Below are positions 36,091-45,838 of a stretch of DNA of 64,000 bases, piece after piece. The stretch covers positions 4,290,501-4,354,500 of the forward strand of contig CANUEZ040000113.1 of the NCBI GenBank assembly GCA_948099385.1. Direction: 5' to 3'. The notes under the pieces were generated by a model. It saw only the letters and a program-made list of their open reading frames with translations. It had not been told where the DNA came from and did not search any database. The translations under genes were made by a program, and so were the position numbers. How positions within the stretch are numbered: position 1 is the first letter of the stretch; every line of letters begins with the position of its first letter. The DNA is from Fasciola hepatica (taxonomy: Eukaryota; Platyhelminthes; Trematoda; Plagiorchiida; Fasciolidae).

Positions 36091-36300
36091 TATAAAATAC
36101 TATTAAGCCCACCTTGTATTTCTTTGTTTTCGTGTGATTACTTTTGAACCAAGCCGCCAAAACGGATCAAATTTGGTACAATGATATATCAGTCCACCAT
36201 TGTATCACATACACACGGATTTGAAGCAAGACACATATAAGTTAGTTTATTTCAGAAAAGAGCCTGAGAAGGCGTAAAATGCTATTAAACTCACTCCTAG
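36091..36300 (+). repeat. Left IR/DR of the Tc1-like element
   Basis: Outer direct repeat AAAATACTATTAAG at 36094 and inner direct repeat AAAATGCTATTAAA at 36276. The transposase binds such repeats in the family. Confidence 0.72.
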
Positions 36301-36389
36301 ACAAGTGGCAAAGAAGACCGGCTTTTTACAAAGTACGGTGACATTTATCATTAATGACTGAAATCCAACTTCTAGGCAAGTGCTATTAG

Positions 36390-37245
36390 TTACGTTCCGG
36401 ACTGTCTCACTCTGCTGTCCCGTTCACCAAGGATGGCCGACTTCGACTCGCCCAAAGTGCAAATGACTCTTCCATCCGCATAGAATCCTCTCGTTAGCAG
36501 ACCCCAGACATTCTCAGTCGAGTTCAAGTCCGGACTGCAAGCGGCCCACTCCATTGTCTTAAGGTTCCGGTAAAATAACCACTTTCTGGTGAGGTTGGCT
36601 CTACTGATTATAGCCTTGTCATGTTGAAAATCAATGGGCCTCAGTCTTTTTTACAGAATGATCAGGAGAAGAAATGAACTAAATGTTCTTGTGTACTAGA
36701 CAGACGTCTAATTCCCTTCTAGAACTGCTAGCTAATATTTTCCGTCTTTACAAACCACACCCCAGATCATCATACAGCCACCACCGAATGCCCGATGACT
36801 GAGTTCTAGCCTGCTTTGCCTGAAATCGTGCCAGTGGTAGATAATTGCATCAGGACCGCCTATAATAAACGCTTTTTTCGTCGCTAAGTGATGTGGCTTT
36901 TAGCGCATTCCTCTGGATGTTGAAAATGGCAAGCAGCCATCCAAGGCGGTGATCTCATCTTTCTGTACTGCAAATGCGATGCAGAGTGTGGGAGTTTCTG
37001 TATACACCGGACGCTCACAATCATTTACAAGGACATCCGTGGCTTCGAAGCACCGCGCAAGAACCTTCTCGTGACTTGCTCGGATATGTTTCTTCGACGT
37101 AATAGGCTAGAATCTTCTAAAAGCTACGAATGACTATCGTCCCTCTGGAGATTTTCTTGGAAATTTGGTACAAGCCTATCCTTAAATCTTTATATGCGAG
37201 TATTTTCCCTTGTTCCAGCTCAGAGAGTCTTGGACCTCACCACAT
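36390..37245 (-). pseudogene. Tc1-like transposase, DD34E, degenerate
   Basis: Reading down from 37245: SLSWNKGKYSHIK (family LS..E+.KI.A.K, first helix-turn-helix), weak similarity across the second DNA-binding helix, LSDEKS at about 36880 (first catalytic Asp, family FSDEK), a one-base shift, GGPDAIIYHWHDFRQ (family GPDG..YYWHD.R+), FGGGCMMIWGVV, FQHDKAIISRANLTRKWL at about 36620 (second Asp) and MEWAACSPDLNSTENVWGLL at about 36525 (catalytic Glu, 34 residues on). It ends at a stop at 36390-36392. Length is close to 285 codons, near the usual 340 of the family. All three catalytic acids remain, but at least four stops and a frameshift disable it. Confidence 0.85.
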
Positions 37246-37427
37246 CCCTCTATTTTGATAAGTGAGAGGCTGCTGCTTCCAGTCAGAGTGAGTAGTCTGA
37301 GTGGTTCATGTGTGACGAGAATTCTGTGCAATAGTATATCCGTGAGTATCGAAACTGAGGCTTTAGCTACCAAGGTAGTTGCGTTTGCAAGCCAGTTCGA
37401 TGTTTTTGTCATTCTTTCAGGGATGGA

Positions 37428-37626
37428 TTTCATAGCATTTCACACCCTATCATGCACTTTTTTCCAGGTTAAATCGATTTGTCTGGGTTATGGTTAAAAT
37501 CCGTGTGCATATCCATATTAGTTTTGGGTTGAAACATCAGCATGCACATTTGGTCGCCCTAAGATGTTTGGTTCAAAAGTAATCGCAGAAAAACAGAAAA
37601 ACATTGTCGGTATAATGGCATTTTGT
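37428..37626 (-). repeat. Right IR/DR of the Tc1-like element
   Basis: Reverse complement reads AAAATGCCATTATA (outer, from 37624) and GAAATGCTATGAAA (inner, from 37441). Confidence 0.7.
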
Positions 37627-38419
37627 GTGCTGTGTTTATATTAATCGAGAAACATGGGACAGAATGAAGATTAGGTCTACTTTCCACCTGAAATTATGAC
37701 TGCTATACGTTTTCTCTGAGTCTCTCAGTGATTGTTCGTATTTTGATCAGAAGCCTGGTCAAATAGCCAGGTTTGTACATGAGATTCAAACTGTTATTGA
37801 CAAGCTATCTGGGTCATGCAAATACACATCTGTACACACAGAAAAAGTTCACTCAGTCGGATCGATCAGCGCTCGACCGTTCTGAGACGAACGCCGACAA
37901 GTTAGCCTCTACAGTCAACGTGGATGACCATAGCAACGCGGACTATTTTCTGCTCAAGATGTACTTGAACTCAATGATAAGTAGCCAGTCGATTTCTTGA
38001 CAGTGAGAGTTGTTTTCTTCATTGTCTGAGTAAACTGAGTGAACGAGGTGAACCACGTGCTTAAATGAACCTGTTGTGCAAAAGCTTGCTTCGCTGCCGA
38101 GACCAGAACCCGGGCTTTCAACGTAACAGGCAGAGAGACCCAACAATAATGTGCCACAGGGATAATGATGCGCACCAACGGTGCACAAGCCGTGCATATA
38201 AAGACAAACATGAACACGCCCATGAACATACACGAGCAGCCATACGCATGCACAAACTCATCGACCGATGAAAGTATCGGTCCAAAAAGATCCAGATGAG
38301 GGTGGATGCGACAAGCCAAAAGGACATCACTATGTTGCGCCGAAGATTAGATAGCCGACGCGAGGGCCAGATACATGAATCTACTTCCAAATTCCAGTTC
38401 TGAATTGACAACACATCAG

Positions 38420-38423
<4 letters not shown>
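37627..38423. other. Unassigned sequence
   Basis: 38060-38340 gives long open frames on both strands (up to 121 codons, minus) without known motifs. On the minus strand a CCCGGGTTCTGGTCTC segment near 38110 vaguely resembles a tRNA B box; not called. Confidence 0.35.

Positions 38424-38475
<52 letters not shown>
38424..38475. repeat. (TG)n microsatellite
   Basis: 26 uninterrupted TG units, the longest in the window. Confidence 0.98.
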
Positions 38476-38478
<3 letters not shown>

Positions 38479-38859
38479 AGTGACCCAGATTGTAAAAGCG
38501 TGCATGAGTTCCGTTATACTAGAAGACTAATCAAAAATGGAGTTAGCTACTATCACAGTAAGGAGACAGACAGGTTTGCCAACTGGCATTGATCTGTTGC
38601 GGATGGAGGAAAAGAACAAGGAGATCTACAGTATTTTTTACTGTATAAGAGTGTTACTCCACAGTTTCACTATGAGGCAAGGTTCTTAAACTATGGAAAA
38701 TATTTTAGTCTTCCTGTAGCTAGTTTCAGTCTGAGGGCATAAGAACCATCGATATAGAACCAATGAACATAACGGTACAGTTTGATATCATCTGATCAAC
38801 TCAATTTGGATAAGTTTTCTCTTAGTATGAGGAACCGACAGGCTTCTGTGTGCCTGTTC
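38476..38859. other. Unassigned sequence
   Basis: Nothing recognised. Confidence 0.4.
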
Positions 38860-38942
38860 ACCCACCCACCCATCCACCCACGCACACACCCAGCCACGCA
38901 CAAACCCACCCACGCACCCACCCAATACACACACACACACAG
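38860..38942. repeat. C/A-rich low-complexity tract (CCCA / CACACC)
   Basis: Imperfect tetranucleotide CCCA and CCAC repeats ending in a (CA)n run at about 38927-38942. Confidence 0.9.
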
Positions 38943-39274
38943 GCATACAAAGACACTCATATCAACTCACTGTTAGTTCAATAACAGTATTTGGTAATAG
39001 ACCTACCCGTTTGTCTATCACACCAACTGTCTTATCTTCATGGTCTTCTGGGTTAGTCCCTTCCAACGTTGTCTGGATCCTTCTAGTGATCATGGCACCA
39101 GCAAGCTTGTTGGTGTGCGCGCAAGGACGCATATGCTGACAGGTAAGTATTTGTGACCTTGAACGGAAGTGTTTCCTCCCGAAGCATCTTAGAGGTTGTA
39201 ACGACTTTCATTTATGTTGAATGTCGGGTAAATGTACATCTTCGGGCTCATATATTCACATTTTCGTGCAGACC
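38943..39274. other. Unassigned sequence
   Basis: Nothing recognised before the truncated CR1-like copy starts. Confidence 0.4.
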
Positions 39275-39592
39275 GTTTGCATTGTTTTGCACAGAAGATC
39301 CTTTATAATACTTAGCACCTAATGCATTCCGATCTTACGCTTTGTCAGTCCCGAGCATCAACCAGGTCTAGGTATAAACTGCTTCCCTACAAGTTATCAC
39401 TCTACAGAAATTCTATTGTTCTGTTTCTACCACGCATCCTAACAAACAAGTATATCATTCTCTTTGAAATGAAATTCTGTTTTGCTCTGTAGCTTAACTT
39501 TGGCGGCATTCTAGGATGAAATGCGTTGTACAAGTATGCTCAATCTGGTATATACAATAAAATACAATAAAATACAATAAAATAGAGTACAA
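39275..39592 (+). mobile_element. 5'-truncated CR1-like LINE (3' end only)
   Basis: About 320 bases aligning with the 3' end of the CR1-like element at 32990-33400. Over about 95 bases ending AACAAACAAG the two differ at only three positions by eye. It encodes the terminal SRYKLLPYKLSLYRNSI block, then 3' untranslated sequence and a tail of TACAATAAAA-type repeats (39550-39592). 5' truncation is the normal outcome of incomplete target-primed reverse transcription. Confidence 0.9.
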
Positions 39593-39674
39593 TACAAATA
39601 TCTATCCGGATGTCTGCTAACGGTCGAGAATTGGTTTATTCAGCTCAGTGGATCTACTACTGTTTGCGTGCTTC

Positions 39675-39676
<2 letters not shown>

Positions 39677-39712
<36 letters not shown>
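39677..39712. repeat. (TG)n microsatellite
   Basis: 18 TG units, about 85 bases downstream of the LINE tail. Confidence 0.97.
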
Positions 39713-39713
<1 letters not shown>

Positions 39714-42066
39714 AAGATTAACCTAAACGAACATCGATTTGATTGGTTGCCTTGCCAATGCACTATGAGAGGGGTGCATGGACAGAAAGTGTTCCTTTGA
39801 GAAAAGTTCTATTGCTAAACATGAGATTGCTGTCAGTGTTTCTCCAAGAAGTGAATTTGTTAGGAGTGTAACCTGAAGTTTGGTTCTTCATAATTTAGGA
39901 GGACTTCACAGAGAAGCACGAAATTACAATTGACTAATTACAAGCAGGACATTATTAAAACTTTCATCACCATTAATGGGTCTATACTATAAATTATTTC
40001 ACTTTGCGTGATGAAATAAGACTTCGTTCTGTCTAATTGGAATTTATCAGCAGAAGTAAAGGACATTCTCAAAAGTAAGCCCCGGTGCCCTTTTGGATAA
40101 AAAGTAGTATAAAACTGGGTTCTATTTTTGGAGAAACACGGTAGTTGATGATTCGTGTCAGTCCATCGTATTTTCCAACACCTTATGGTATAAATTGCAG
40201 ATAGATGACCATTGAGAAGAGTGTACAAAATGTTAACACCTTGCAGCTTTTGGCTTCTCTTAGGACTGACTGATTGACTGAAGGATACTCAGTGTCTCAA
40301 ATATGAGAACAGTTTGCCGCATGAGTGTAGTCGCCATTTTTATGAACTCAGAACCGATGCACTAAGAAACTGCAATAATTGCATTTTTCTTAACGATTTC
40401 AGCTCCACTAGCTGACTTGAATGTTTACAATCCCAACATTTATGATTGTAGTCAGTTTGCAAGTGAATTGGCATGTTGTTGGGGTTTTTAAATGCATGCT
40501 TGCTCAGAGACTCACTGCATATTAGGGATAGACGACAACCACATTTGGAGTAGTGAAGCACGACAGTTCAAATGTGGTACCGAGCCGTATGATGGTATTA
40601 CTACCTACCACCAAAGATGATCAAATACATCAATATTTTCTCTCAGAATATTCCACCGCTTTCGACTTACTGCGTACTCCTTTTTCTGCGTTTTCCATCC
40701 GGAATAGTGAATATAGGAGGCTTCTGTCAAATCTAATAGAATGTACTGACTAGAAGATGAAAGTAAACTTCTTCACTTTAAGTGGCACGAGGATTTTCAG
40801 ATTTCCACGTGAGATTCCACAGGTTATGTTTGGTTGAATGTGTCCAATCCCGTTGATTTTCAGGATACCTGTACATGGGGAGCACCCCACTGATCCACCG
40901 GATCAACGTCCTTCCGTAAGCGCGAAAGGTCACCTGACTGCGGTCTGTGCCTTTTCTGCACGGAAAGAGCGTGGTAAGAAAGGCGGCCACAACGGATAAC
41001 GGTCGGTCAGAAAGGTTTATGGTCAGGTGACCAGTGAAATGCGTTTTACCGATGCGAAAAACAACCACGGAGTTCGACTGTCAAATTAAAGGTTTAGTTT
41101 TCCAAATCTGTGATGATATCGTGAATCACTGTGGTTGTTTTCAAATCAATCTTAAATGGCATAGACATACGCAGTGTTTTGACTTGTGGCTATGACAGTC
41201 AGTGGATCAGTTGTAGACGGAAATAATGCGGTAAATAGTATTCCCAGAGCATCAGTCAACGATACCAGGGTTTTCCATTTGTGTTGCATAAAAGTACCAG
41301 CTTAATTCATGTTGGTATAATTATACACATTTTAGTGTACTCCATGCAGATGAATGCCAACCTGTCGTCTTAATCACTTCCTCCCTCTCTCACACACTCA
41401 AGAGGCTAGTGCCATTTAAAAAAAGCTTGTTGACGATAAGACTACATCGGTATCAAGCCTGCGGTTATTTCGCCGTCTCAACGAGTTGTCTACGGTAGAA
41501 AAAAAGCTTTTCAGTAAAGTTCATCGAAAGGTAAGATGTGGTGGAAAACGGAGACAAATATCATTCTTCACCGTGATACTGGCTGGAGATTCTGTTTGTC
41601 TATAATTAAAGGAATAGTCATTAATGGATTGAACTGCTTCGCTAAATCTCAACGGTTTTGCTTTCCATAAAAAACCCACGAACAAGCTGTATTTTGGTCA
41701 AGTTGAAGCTGGTCTCAGACGTGTCTGGCTATCATCAAAGATGTACCTTTTTGGATTAGGATGTTTTCACCACGTCTTACTTTCTGATTCCGACTGCCTC
41801 ATCATCAAATGATGGATGCAAGTCGTACGAGTTGATTTGCTTGAGAGGAATTCCACTGACATGGGAGTGTGCGTTACTCAGTCTTCCAACTGATTCCTAT
41901 GGAAACAAGAAAGTTTAACACGCTGTTTGTTGCTGAATTCAATTTGAAGCAATTGCTTGAATGAAACCGATTTAGTTTAATCATTGTTAATGTAAGTTTC
42001 CTGAAACATTTTATCATCAATTAGATAGTAATCCACGAAACTTTCACAAAATATTCATGCATCTTA
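39713..42066. other. Unassigned sequence
   Basis: A 96-codon frame at 40778-41068 (minus) and a Cys/His-bearing frame at 40340-40561 (minus) have no recognisable family. A CTCTCTCACACACTC segment at about 41388 is short simple sequence. Confidence 0.35.
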
Positions 42067-42333
42067 TCAACAGATCTTGATTGAGGAGCTGCTCGTCCAG
42101 GTTACGAACGCTTTCTCGCCAGTTGAGGTAATTTCACCGGTGCACAGATTAGCAGTTTGAACCATGTTGTGTAGACAGCGGTTGATATTGTCTTTTAATA
42201 GTGGCTTTACCTCTGAAACGTAGTCGGCTTTGTTCATGATTACTACGCGGCATAATGATGATGTTTTTGGACACTGTTTAAGGCTCGTGGATGGTGTCAT
42301 CTCGTGGCTAATGAAGAAACTTTCTCGACCCAA
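42067..42333 (-). pseudogene. Penelope-like element fragment, N-terminal part of the reverse transcriptase
   Basis: The minus frame contains SLKQCPKTSSLCRVVIMNKA immediately followed by DYVSEVKPLLKDN. PLE proteins have A(L)K.L..D..I.I..ADKG..VVIMN+.DY..K...LL.D at this point, upstream of the palm domain. The ADKG part is lost. A further possible PLE piece (reading IYGLPKLK, about 42445, and FDAIGVLKSS, about 42400) lies upstream on the same strand. In an intact element the IYGLPK block comes after, not before, the VIMN+ block, so if both are real the pieces are rearranged or come from two copies. Confidence 0.6.
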
Positions 42334-42970
42334 AAGTCAAACCCAAAAACCTGGATCTCCTGAGAATCATCAGCTTGATTTGAGGACACCAATTGCGTCG
42401 AAAACCATTAAGAATTCACGTATATTTCAGCTTAGGCAATCCATATATTTGTGGCGCCTTATTTCTCCTCGTTTTCTGGCAATGAACTTTAGCAATCGTG
42501 AACTGCTGTAATTCTGTCGGTTCATCTGAAGCTCCTTCCGACAAGAATTACTCGGACTTTCAGGAATACCTTCTACTCTTTTCTGTCAGTGTGCTACTCA
42601 TTCAGAAACCACCATTTTGGACCCGTAGTCAGTGCGAAAGATAATCAACTTAGTCTTTGATTTTAGTTTCTCGACAGACAGTTGCCCATGTGTGAAGAAT
42701 AATTTCGGGCTGGAAGTTTGCTTTCCGCACGGTCGTTATATTCCAACCAGATCTATTGCTCAATCTGACTACCTAGATCTGTTATCTCACTGTTTTCACT
42801 TTAGTTATTTTATGTCCGCTACTATATACCTCAGACCTCCTGGTAGCGTACTTACATTAAATTTACTCAGTTTGCAAGGTAATAGAACTTTTGTTGTCAC
42901 CTATAATTTTGATGTATACAGAGTATTCTTTGGATAGTAAGTAGTATGCAAATGTGTGAACAAAACTCCC
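42334..42970. other. Unassigned, possibly PLE-derived
   Basis: Apart from the weak PLE-like piece near 42380-42460 (minus) nothing is recognised. A 101-codon plus frame at 42632-42937 is unsupported. Confidence 0.3.
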
Positions 42971-43027
42971 CCGGGAGCACATGACCAGTTTCGCGGTCGT
43001 AGCCACTCATCAGGTAGGCTTGCCCGG
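42971..43027 (-). ncRNA. Hammerhead ribozyme-like motif (type I, very short stem III)
   Basis: Read on the minus strand, all core parts are present in order. CUGAUGA lies at 43013-43007. Stem II is GUGG (43006-43003) with CCGC (42996-42993), four pairs including one G-U, closing a six-base loop. GAAAC lies at 42992-42988. Stem III is AC with GU, two pairs closing a two-base loop. The cleavage triplet GUC is at 42985-42983, so cutting would fall between 42983 and 42982. An outer stem I can form from CCGGG (43027-43023) and CCCGG (42975-42971). The pair adjoining the core in stem I (C with A) is a mismatch, so stem I near the core is weak. Hammerheads with minimal stem III are known from the terminal repeats of Penelope-like elements, and PLE remains on the same strand lie on both sides. 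Confidence 0.6.
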
Positions 43028-44200
43028 TACCCTTCGGCCCGTACTTACACACTCTGTTCTTATATCATCACTAGGGTCTAATTTGAATCTTCTAGAGTGT
43101 GAATGGATACCCTTCATAGAGGAGTCCACTAATGAATCACAACTTTAATTTCTGTTAGTTATTCGTGTCTAGGTTACTGCCAACCCAATGAACACTGAGG
43201 ATGCACTTGCAAGCACTCATACCGATAGTAAGTAATATGTAGTAGAGTATTCTTTTGTGTACAGAGCATAATAGGGAAATATCACAGGCCACGTTTGCAC
43301 CCATGGGTTCAATCCTATTATTTGATCATCTTAACTTAGGGAGCGCTAACTACACAACCCAGTTGTGCAATCAAATGAATTGAAACTTGACAAATCATTC
43401 CTTTACCTTGACCGTCACACACACATATGAAGCCGACCGCATTCGTCATTATGTTATACTAAAGACCTGAGAATGAAAAACGGGAGAGGAGACTTTGGTT
43501 CATCTATCTTCTCATCGATGATTGTACTTATTCTATGGTAGGCACGCTAAATTTCCGCGATGCGTATGATCTTCGCACAAACTGTCTTCACTAGTTGTGA
43601 TGCATTTTCTGACTCACGTAATTTCTTGTTTTCTGGCTTCGTAGTGAGTAACATCGACCGCTTCTTTCAACCCCTCCCCCCCTCGGCTCCCTCATGGAGC
43701 AAACAATTTGACGTGGTTAGTCAAACTCAGTCTGAATTCAGTAGTCTTGCTCAGAAAGTGACTGTGACTCCGTTCGTGCACGTGCACACAATTAAACCTG
43801 CCGTATGTAACTTTTACGGTGACCTCTTTATGGTGCAGTCGCATTCATTATTTCTACACCTTTCCTCTCATTATCTCCTTTCTTCTAGTTTCTCCCTTAT
43901 TCCCCTCAAATGTATCGTGAAGGTCTTCAAAATACGCGACGTTTATTCATGTTCTGCTGGAAAACAGTCAAAAAAAAAATAGAATTTAGTGGTCGTCACC
44001 CATAACACACTGGGAACAGTGATTTCGCGTCGCCAATTTGAAAAGCTAAGTCAGGTTTGCACAACGCAGCTTGAACCATCTTGCGGTCCTTGTGATTTCT
44101 ATGTAGTCAGTAAAATAACCAATTAAACTGAGACGAGACTGAAGTGAATGATAAGCAGTGGGAGCAAACATGAATGGGAGGGAGATAAAATGTTCGTTCA
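43028..44200. other. Unassigned sequence downstream of a PLE
   Basis: Would correspond to the 3' flank or terminal repeat of the PLE at 44201-44880. A 140-codon plus frame (43560-43982) shows no motif and ends in a lysine run from an A tract; I regard it as chance. Confidence 0.35.
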
Positions 44201-44880
44201 CCAGGGTAGAGCCAAACTGATAAGCCATTCACGCTGTTCGCACAGCTCAGGTTTATAGTCGAGAATGGCTAGGGCCTCAGCGTATCTAAGCAAGCCCGTG
44301 TTTGTATTGTTGTAAATGACCTTAAACGAGTTGCCTGGTGTTACACAGTGTTTTTGCTCAGCCAGATGTTTTTGATTTCGTTGATGACGTCATTGACGTA
44401 AGCTGATTTTTCATCGCCTTTGAAGCCATACAGGAATATTTTCGTTGATTCTGCTGAATATCCAAAAGTGACAAAAAATGTGCCAGAACGAGACCGAGAG
44501 GACTTCACATAGCTTCTTCAGCTATTTGCCGAAATCCTTTGTTGAGGAAAGGGAAACGCACGTTTGACGTGCAAGAGTCGAATTCTCGCTAGCTCATCAG
44601 CTGGGAATCCAACATTAAGTAAGTTTACTTCAGTAGCTTGACAAATTATCGGAATAGTTTCTAGAGGCTGAATATTCCTGACCAAAGAATCCTTTTGCAT
44701 CGTGAAAACATCTTTGTTTCTCATTTTCCGATTCTTGAGCTTTTAGCACATTTCGAAGTTGCCTATCATGTTATACTTAGCAGTTGCATCTTTGACTGGT
44801 TTCAACGACTGAACTAACCATTTGGCTAAGGCATGCTGGAGTGAATTGACCATGCTTACGATTTGTCGCATAACGTATAG
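44201..44880 (-). pseudogene. Penelope-like element with internal deletion
   Basis: Reading down from 44875: MRQIVSMVNSLQHALAKWLV then QSLKPV (family LRPI.S...S..H.LAKWL...LKPV), later the frame 44724-44518 with NKDVFTMQKDSLVRNIQPLE (family NK...S.DV.SLFTNVPL.E: the motif A Asp position is preserved as KD but context is altered) and NLLNVGFPADELARI. At about 44510 AM-stop-SPLGLVLAHF matches motif B (A(M)GSPLGP.LA..F) with the Gly codon turned to TGA. Only about 120 bases later the frame reads HLAEQKHC, GNSFKVIY, EALAILDYKPELCEQ and SLALPW (ends 44201), which are the last blocks of the GIY-YIG endonuclease. Motif C, the thumb and most of the endonuclease are therefore deleted. Confidence 0.8.
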
Positions 44881-45665
44881 GCTTTTGTTGTTTCAACTCT
44901 ATCGTAATACCAGCGGGTGTCGGAGAATTTATGTTGTTACTGATTCCTGATGATTCTTTATTTGATCTGAAGATGTAATATTTTAACCTTTCACGTCACT
45001 CTATTTTGCTCCGTATGTTCACTTTTACTTTACTGAGAGAGATCGGAAAGCAGTTAACTGGATAGGATTCCGTTGATTGTGCCAGCTAACTCATCATGAA
45101 AACATTTCTATTCTACAATGATTTGATGGTTCCTTGAAGTTCACACAGAATCAGACCCGGATTGGTAGAAAGAACATAGTTTCTGTATGTCGCTCATTAC
45201 GTATTTTGATGGACTCCTTCTTGCAAAAAGACAATCAAAGCAATTTCGTATGAAATTTGATCTTTCTATTGTTTTAAATCATTGGAATTTGAAATCCTAC
45301 ATGAATGCCTTCAAACTTCTTGACTGCTTCTTTCACCCTGGAGTAAAGTGGCTGCTCATAAAAGGGTCCTTCATTCCAAAACGGCATTGTTTCGAGAGTT
45401 GGTGTCTGTAGCCTCAGCCAACACAGAACAGTGATTCAAGCTTTCAAATGTGCACGCTGCGATCAACTTCCTTCTGATTGTGAATCATATCCTCAGACTA
45501 CTTTCTGTATCAAAGACGTTTTCACGTTTGTTACTGTACTCCTAGTTCTTCTATGACTTGTGCACAAGTTAACGACAGTATCTCCTCTCCATTTTCGGCT
45601 CCTTATTCAGGTGTTATATTTCCATACCGATTCCTTTTGGCTATAAACAGTTTTCGTTCATTGGA
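44881..45665. other. Unassigned; possible N-terminal remnant of the PLE
   Basis: On the minus strand about 45330-45200 a KFEGIHVGFQIP...KIKF pattern vaguely resembles the N-terminal region of PLE proteins, too weak to call. Otherwise nothing. Confidence 0.3.
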
Positions 45666-45838
45666 GTGGCCATAGCTGAGAATCAAGGACAACTGAATCT
45701 GGATTTTTCATCACCAGGCAGATCAAGAGCAAAACGAATCGAACCAACTGCCACATATATGCTTCGAGAAGCCGCAGACCGCAATTCCTGCATCCGGATG
45801 AGTGACACTTCGCGGAGATCGACTTACGACTTGCAGGG
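45666..45838 (+). CDS. Candidate coding exon, function unknown
   Basis: An open stretch of about 55 codons, polar and Arg/Ser-rich (contains LNLDFSSPGRSRAKRIEP and LREAADRNSCIRMSD). It is preceded by a possible acceptor (GGCCATAG at about 45676) after a T-rich tract and followed by a good donor (CAGG/GTAGGT at about 45838). Unlike most frames here there is no competing element on either strand. I do not recognise the protein. It could equally be a chance open frame: length alone is not significant in this window. Confidence 0.25.

Larger units (their letters stand above)
36091..37626 (-). mobile_element. Tc1-like transposon with IR/DR-type termini, about 1.5 kb
   Basis: A degenerate Tc1 transposase on the minus strand lies between two matching ends. 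Outer termini (36091-36150 and reverse complement of 37569-37626) share AAAAT.C.ATTA at the outside and GATTACTTTTGAACCA at the inside. An inner copy of the outer motif occurs on each side (36276-36287 and reverse complement of 37430-37441). Inner and outer motifs are 182 bases apart on the left and 183 on the right, which is the paired direct-repeat (IR/DR) plan known from Sleeping Beauty-type Tc1 elements. The exact outer ends and TA target duplication were not resolved. Confidence 0.8.

Noticed and set aside
37954..38319. 121-codon minus frame with overlapping minus and plus frames
   Set aside because: Several competing open frames and no motif; low-stop composition explains it.
40340..40561. 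Cys/His-rich minus frame considered as a zinc finger
   Set aside because: Spacing of Cys and His does not fit C2H2, CCHC or other standard fingers.
43560..43982. 140-codon plus-strand open frame
   Set aside because: No motif, ends in an A-tract-derived lysine run, and composition resembles neighbouring non-coding sequence.
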